A DNA stretch of 54,973 nt from a virus: positions 1 to 54,973 of IMG/VR virus record IMGVR_UViG_3300025141_012176; one strand, 5' to 3'. Shown piece by piece: positions 52,379-54,973 of this stretch (its first letter is position 1; the number at the start of each line of letters is the position of its first letter). Under the pieces are notes generated by a model. The model had not been told where the DNA came from. It saw only the letters and a list, made by a program, of their open reading frames with translations, and made no database searches. The position numbers and the translations under genes are program-made.

Positions 52379-53734
52379 TTATAAATTTTTTGCTGCGACA
52401 GTTGCCAACTTAGATCTCTCGCCCTTTCTTAAGGTAACATGCCCAGCAATGTCAAACTTCTTCAGCCTCTCTACGGCATGAACTAGGCCTGTCGATGTCT
52501 CGTTAATGTAAATGTTGTCTATCTGTTCGATGTCGCCAGTAAGGACAATTTTTGTCCCCTCTCCTGCTCGCGTAAGAATAGTCTTCACTTCATGTCGAGA
52601 GAGGTTTTGCGCCTCATCAATAATGATAAAAGCATTTGCAATGGAACGCCCTCGAATATAAGTGAGCGCTTCCATCTCGATGATGCCCTTCTCCATGTAC
52701 ATTTCCAGTGTAGAGTTGTCGTCGCCTGTAAGGTACTTCAGGTTATCCTCAATAGGAGCCAACCATGGCTTCATCTTATCTTCTACATCGCCGGGAAGGA
52801 AACCAATGTCTTTTCCCATAGGCTGTATGGGGCGGGACACGATTAAACGCTTATATAAGCCGCCTGAGAAGCCCTTGTCGTTGAAAGCCGTGCTCATTGC
52901 CGTCTCTCTGCCTACGACTTGCTCTAGTCCCGCTGCAATGGCTAATAGTGTCTTTCCTGAGCCTGCCTTGCCAATGAGAGATACAATCTGGATTTCTGGA
53001 TTCATTAGCAAATCAAGAGCGAATGTCTGCTCTTTGTTTCTGGCCCTTACTCCCCAGAGCTTTTCCTTGTATGCTCTGATGGGCTGTAGTGGCCACATGT
53101 AACCCAAGAAGCGACAGAGGGCAGTCTTCTTCTCATTTGTGTTGGAGACGAGCATAATAAACTGGTTCGGGAGCAATCCAACTTTATCGTCTTTTTCAAT
53201 GAAGACACTTTCTCCAGAGTAGAACTGATCAACCACTTGCTCATCGACGAGATACTTGACAAAGCCTGAATAAAGCTCGCTTTCTTTCCTTATTGCCTGA
53301 TTCTTGTTGTAATCCTCTGACAGAATACCGATGGAGTCAGCGATGACTCGCATGTTGATGTCGCGACTTACAAGAATAACTTTTCTTTTGTCATGAAAAG
53401 ATTTTTCTGTGAGAGCAGTAGAAATAATGATGTGATCGTTATGCTCGCAATCCAAATCATCAGGCAAAGCTGAAACTCCATGCGAAGCAACCTTTAAGAT
53501 GCCCTTGCCCTTTCCGAGTCTCACGCCCTTTTGGAGCGTTCCTTTTGTGCGCAACTCATCAAATTTACGAATGATGCTTCTCGCCATGGCTCCGACAGTA
53601 TCCTGTCGCTTCTTGTGCCCATCGATCTCCTCTAACACCTTGAGAGGAATAACGATGTCGTTATTGTCGTAGTCAAAGATACAGTTGGCATCAGACAAGC
53701 AGACACTGGTGTCCAAAACATAAATTTTCTTCAT
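52379..53734 (-). CDS. phoH: PIN-PhoH fusion: PhoH-like ATPase with N-terminal PIN domain
   Basis: A 451-aa protein. Residues 1-140 form a PIN nuclease domain: D8 (YVLDTSV), E35/E36 and D100 (CEHNDHI) plus D125 (LVSRDIN) are the acidic residues expected. Residues 235-451 are the PhoH/P-loop ATPase: Walker A G255-KAGSGKT, Walker B IIIDEAQN (372-377), and a sensor IVLTGDIEQID. The YlaK/PhoL-type PIN-PhoH form occurs in bacteria and large phages, usually considered an RNA-related helicase/nuclease. A ribosome site (AAAGGAAAG) precedes the ATG; the upstream leader has a CTATTTAT element and terminator hairpin. Confidence 0.85.
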   Translation of the reverse strand: MKKIYVLDTSVCLSDANCIFDYDNNDIVIPLKVLEEIDGHKKRQDTVGAMARSIIRKFDELRTKGTLQKGVRLGKGKGILKVASHGVSALPDDLDCEHNDHIIISTALTEKSFHDKRKVILVSRDINMRVIADSIGILSEDYNKNQAIRKESELYSGFVKYLVDEQVVDQFYSGESVFIEKDDKVGLLPNQFIMLVSNTNEKKTALCRFLGYMWPLQPIRAYKEKLWGVRARNKEQTFALDLLMNPEIQIVSLIGKAGSGKTLLAIAAGLEQVVGRETAMSTAFNDKGFSGGLYKRLIVSRPIQPMGKDIGFLPGDVEDKMKPWLAPIEDNLKYLTGDDNSTLEMYMEKGIIEMEALTYIRGRSIANAFIIIDEAQNLSRHEVKTILTRAGEGTKIVLTGDIEQIDNIYINETSTGLVHAVERLKKFDIAGHVTLRKGERSKLATVAAKNL

Positions 53735-53903
53735 TTACTTTCCTTTTGCGAGCCTTGACCCTTACTGATAAATAGTTCCAGAAAGAAGAAAGCCACCGAC
53801 AAAGCGATGGCTTTCAAAGAAGAAGAGAGGGCGAAAGGGCTTTTTCGAGTCACCAATGGTTTTAGGCTAACTCAGTCCAGCCAACGGACTTAGGGGGGGG
53901 TAG
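53735..53903. other. Intergenic region between the small membrane gene and phoH
   Basis: This 169-bp stretch holds the hairpin at 53790-53817 on a T-rich background, the ACTATTTATCAGTAAG motif (minus strand, 53763-53778), a ribosome site for phoH, and an 8-G tract (plus strand 53893-53900). No further gene is seen. Confidence 0.5.
53781..53817 (-). terminator. Rho-independent terminator-like hairpin
   Basis: On the minus strand GAAAGCCA (53817-53810) pairs with TGGCTTTC (53797-53790) over a 12-nt loop, followed by TTTCTTCT. It follows the 59-aa membrane gene and could end its transcript before phoH. The stem of 8 bp with moderate GC makes it a plausible but weak terminator. Confidence 0.5.
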
Positions 53904-54083
53904 TTATTTTTCCACCCTCTCTTCTAAACACTCTGTAATTTGTAATATTTTTGCTGCGTCTTTGTTTCCTGTAACAACTTGATAAATTAATGTGCCCACC
54001 ACCGAGGCGACAATGGAGCCAAAGATGGTCCCGATTCCAAATGCGATATATGCCGCACCGGCTTTCTTGAGTTTATTGAACAT
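53904..54083 (-). CDS. Small single-pass membrane protein (59 aa)
   Basis: A short frame starting MFNKLKKAGAAYIAFGIGTI and ending EERVEK. Residues 9-37 (GAAYIAFGIGTIFGSIVASV, then VGTLIYQVV) form a single glycine-rich transmembrane helix behind a basic N-terminus (KLKK), so the C-terminus probably faces outward or forms a helix (AAKILQITECLEERV). A GGGGGG ribosome site lies nine bases ahead, matching the start. Such short phage membrane proteins may be holin-like or virulence modulators; there is no second helix to call a holin. Its 5' and 3' mRNA regions could pair (see findings). Confidence 0.6.
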   Translation of the reverse strand: MFNKLKKAGAAYIAFGIGTIFGSIVASVVGTLIYQVVTGNKDAAKILQITECLEERVEK

Positions 54084-54149
54084 TCCATTTTACCCCCCAA
54101 GATGTTCATACTCATAAATAGTCGGTAATATTTCTTAAAGATAATCATT

Positions 54150-54443
54150 TTATAATTTATATAACCAATAGTTTGCGGTAAGTTCTTCGCCTTCTTTTAT
54201 ATCCTTAATGCTTCTTAAGCTTATCACTTCAAAATTCTCATAAGCTTCACAGTTTGGATATTCTGAATGGTTAAAAAACCCTCCAAGTGGTGTTCTACAA
54301 TATCCATTTGGAAATCTCCAGTCTTTAACATGGCTGATTCCAAATTCTGTGTTGCAGGGAATGTCTTCCTTTGCGAACAAGCCAATGCCCTCTATATCAG
54401 ATTGATCAATTGTAAGACAATCCGGCAGAGGGCGGTATGACAT
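54150..54443 (-). CDS. SET-domain protein (putative lysine methyltransferase)
   Basis: A 97-aa minimal SET domain. The N-terminal SET strand is SDIEGIGLFAKEDIPCNTEF, the N-H-S-x-x-P-N-C motif is GGFFNHSEYPNCEAYENFEV, and the C-terminal GEELxxxY motif is IKEGEELTANYWLYKL. These are the AdoMet/substrate pocket elements of protein lysine methyltransferases (as in chlorovirus vSET and chlamydial SET proteins). It has no pre- or post-SET zinc domains. The ATG shares a base with the upstream stop (TAATG) of the histone-like gene, so translation is probably coupled and a basic DNA-binding substrate is suggested. Substrate is inferred. Confidence 0.8.
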   Translation of the reverse strand: MSYRPLPDCLTIDQSDIEGIGLFAKEDIPCNTEFGISHVKDWRFPNGYCRTPLGGFFNHSEYPNCEAYENFEVISLRSIKDIKEGEELTANYWLYKL

Positions 54444-54625
54444 TACTTGTCAGCGTTCTTCGTTTTCTGAACATTCAAACGAAGCTCTTGTGCAAGCAGC
54501 TTTAACTCTTGCATGTTCTTGCGAACTCTTGTTCCTGCTGCTGCATTTCCCTTGTCATAGAACTTTTCACAGTCCTCTTCAGTTGCTGCAACTAATTCTC
54601 TAATTTGTTCTAAAAGATTGCTCAT
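54443..54625 (-). CDS. Histone H1/Hc1-like small basic protein
   Basis: A 60-aa protein. The core CEKFYDKGNAAAGTRVRKNM followed by QELKLLAQELRLNVQKTKN is the Hc1/histone-H1-like helical pair, seen in small nucleoproteins of Chlamydia-like and Bacteroidetes bacteria and of some viruses (KFYxKGNxxAGTRxRKxxQxLKxLAQExR). Such proteins compact or coat DNA. A strong sigma-70 promoter (54644-54672) and an AAGGAGA ribosome site lie upstream, so it is likely an early, abundant product. It overlaps the SET gene downstream by one base. Absence of the long Lys/Ala tail of chlamydial Hc1 is notable. Confidence 0.8.
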   Translation of the reverse strand: MSNLLEQIRELVAATEEDCEKFYDKGNAAAGTRVRKNMQELKLLAQELRLNVQKTKNADK

Positions 54626-54643
54626 TTCTTTCTCCTTTCTTAG

Positions 54644-54672
54644 AATATAACACTTTAAAACTTACTTGTCAA
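54644..54672 (-). promoter_or_regulatory. Consensus sigma-70 promoter for the histone-like/SET genes
   Basis: The minus strand shows TTGACA (54667-54672), a 17-bp spacer and TATATT (54644-54649). It overlaps the 3' end of the upstream gene (stop at 54662-54664) and lies about 20 bp ahead of the ATG of the histone-like gene. Identical in both boxes to the promoter at 52343. Confidence 0.75.
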
Positions 54673-54973
54673 TAACTTTCTTTGTTTTTATCTTCTTTTT
54701 AGTTGTTGTCTTTGTTTTTGTCTTTTTTCTTTTCTTAAGCTCTTTAATGTCTTTCTGGATCTCAGACATACCTTCATCTATTCTTGTTGACTGCTCTTGT
54801 ATGGATTCAATAGCCTTATCACAGCCTTTATCTTCAAGTTCAGTCACCAACCCTGTCTCGTCAGCTTCTTCGTCTTCTGGTGGCTGTTGGGCGACTGCAA
54901 CAGCAGGTGTTGGCTGAGTAGAGGCACATGTCAAGGGTGCTGCTGCTGCGAAGAGTGTCGCAATAACCATCAG
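54662..54973 (-). CDS. Secreted or lipoprotein-like protein (5' end outside window)
   Basis: The frame reaches the right edge with no stop; the visible part starts LMVIATLFAAAAPLTCASTQ, a hydrophobic signal core followed by a small-residue C. The N-terminal charged region of a signal peptide is missing, so the true start is probably upstream and outside the window. The mature part is Gln/Pro/Glu-rich, then a coiled coil (KAIESIQEQSTRIDEGMSEI) and a Lys/Thr-rich tail (KKRKKTKTKTTTKKKIKTKK). A periplasmic or envelope-attached phage protein (spanin-like) is possible; the weak lipobox (PLTC) makes this uncertain. Confidence 0.45.
   Translation of the reverse strand: MMVIATLFAAAAPLTCASTQPTPAVAVAQQPPEDEEADETGLVTELEDKGCDKAIESIQEQSTRIDEGMSEIQKDIKELKKRKKTKTKTTTKKKIKTKKVIDK

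Noticed and set aside
53893-53900. Eight-G tract as a phase-variation switch
   Set aside because: It lies after the stop codon of the 59-aa gene in non-coding DNA, so length changes would not shift a reading frame.
54443-54625. Host assignment to Bacteroidota because of the Hc1-like protein
   Set aside because: Promoters are TTGACA/TATATT type and ribosome sites are strong, unlike the Bacteroidota -33/-7 pattern and weak Shine-Dalgarno use; one gene family is not enough for host assignment.
1-54973. CRISPR array, tRNA genes, insertion sequences, integrase/attachment sites
   Set aside because: No direct-repeat array with unique spacers, no cloverleaf with CCA-type ends, no transposase or integrase motifs, and no gap large enough to hide one.

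Overview
This window looks like part of the genome of a large tailed bacteriophage (Caudoviricetes) with T4-like (myovirus) baseplate and late-transcription genes. Every convincing gene lies on the minus strand, packed end to end with short overlaps (ATGA, TAATG) and clear Shine-Dalgarno sequences, so genes are best read from high to low coordinates. The family diagnosis rests on a gp25/GPW protein, a gp6-like baseplate wedge protein, a gp55-like late sigma factor, and a T4-type late promoter (TATAAATACTATT). The host is unknown. TTGACA-17 bp-TATATT promoters and good ribosome binding sites argue for a host with ordinary sigma-70 signals and against Bacteroidota.

Layout, right to left (direction of transcription). 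(1) 54973-52379: a secreted or lipoprotein-like fragment, a histone H1/Hc1-like basic protein, a SET-domain protein overlapping it by one base, a small unlisted membrane protein, a hairpin terminator, and a PIN-PhoH ATPase. (2) 52371-50239: a consensus sigma-70 promoter, a small acidic protein, an HExxH metalloprotease-like protein, a Lys-rich protein, and a Cas4/AddB-like Fe-S nuclease. (3) 50226-38357: a compact 12-kb sugar block with three GT4 glycosyltransferases (one fused to a DUF115/Maf-like domain), two sialic-acid-synthase (NeuB) family enzymes, a UDP-sugar 4,6-dehydratase-like enzyme, a second SDR, a GNAT acetyltransferase, a PIG-L deacetylase, a formyltransferase, another DUF115-like protein, a cytidylyltransferase and a HAD phosphatase. 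Together these look like a virus-encoded system for making, activating and transferring a modified nonulosonic (sialic, legionaminic or pseudaminic-like) acid. (4) 38364-36571: small conserved phage proteins and the gp55-like sigma factor. (5) 36568-652: the virion block, with an L,D-transpeptidase-like protein, a 2143-aa protein, gp25, gp6, a 788-aa baseplate/fibre protein, a 3967-aa LamG-containing giant and several fibre-type proteins. (6) 628-1: a RuvC-like resolvase behind its own, apparently leaderless, promoter, and the first 39 codons of a DNA primase.

Two observations stand out as possible new biology. One is the nonulosonic acid and glycosylation island carried by a phage. The other is the adjacent, translationally coupled pair of a histone-like protein and a SET methyltransferase. 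A duplicated protein module occurs in two neighbouring tail genes (as in-frame insertions), and a recurrent CTATTTA motif sits about 20-30 nt upstream of four start codons; both also deserve attention. All functional calls are from motifs and remembered family features, not from database searches.
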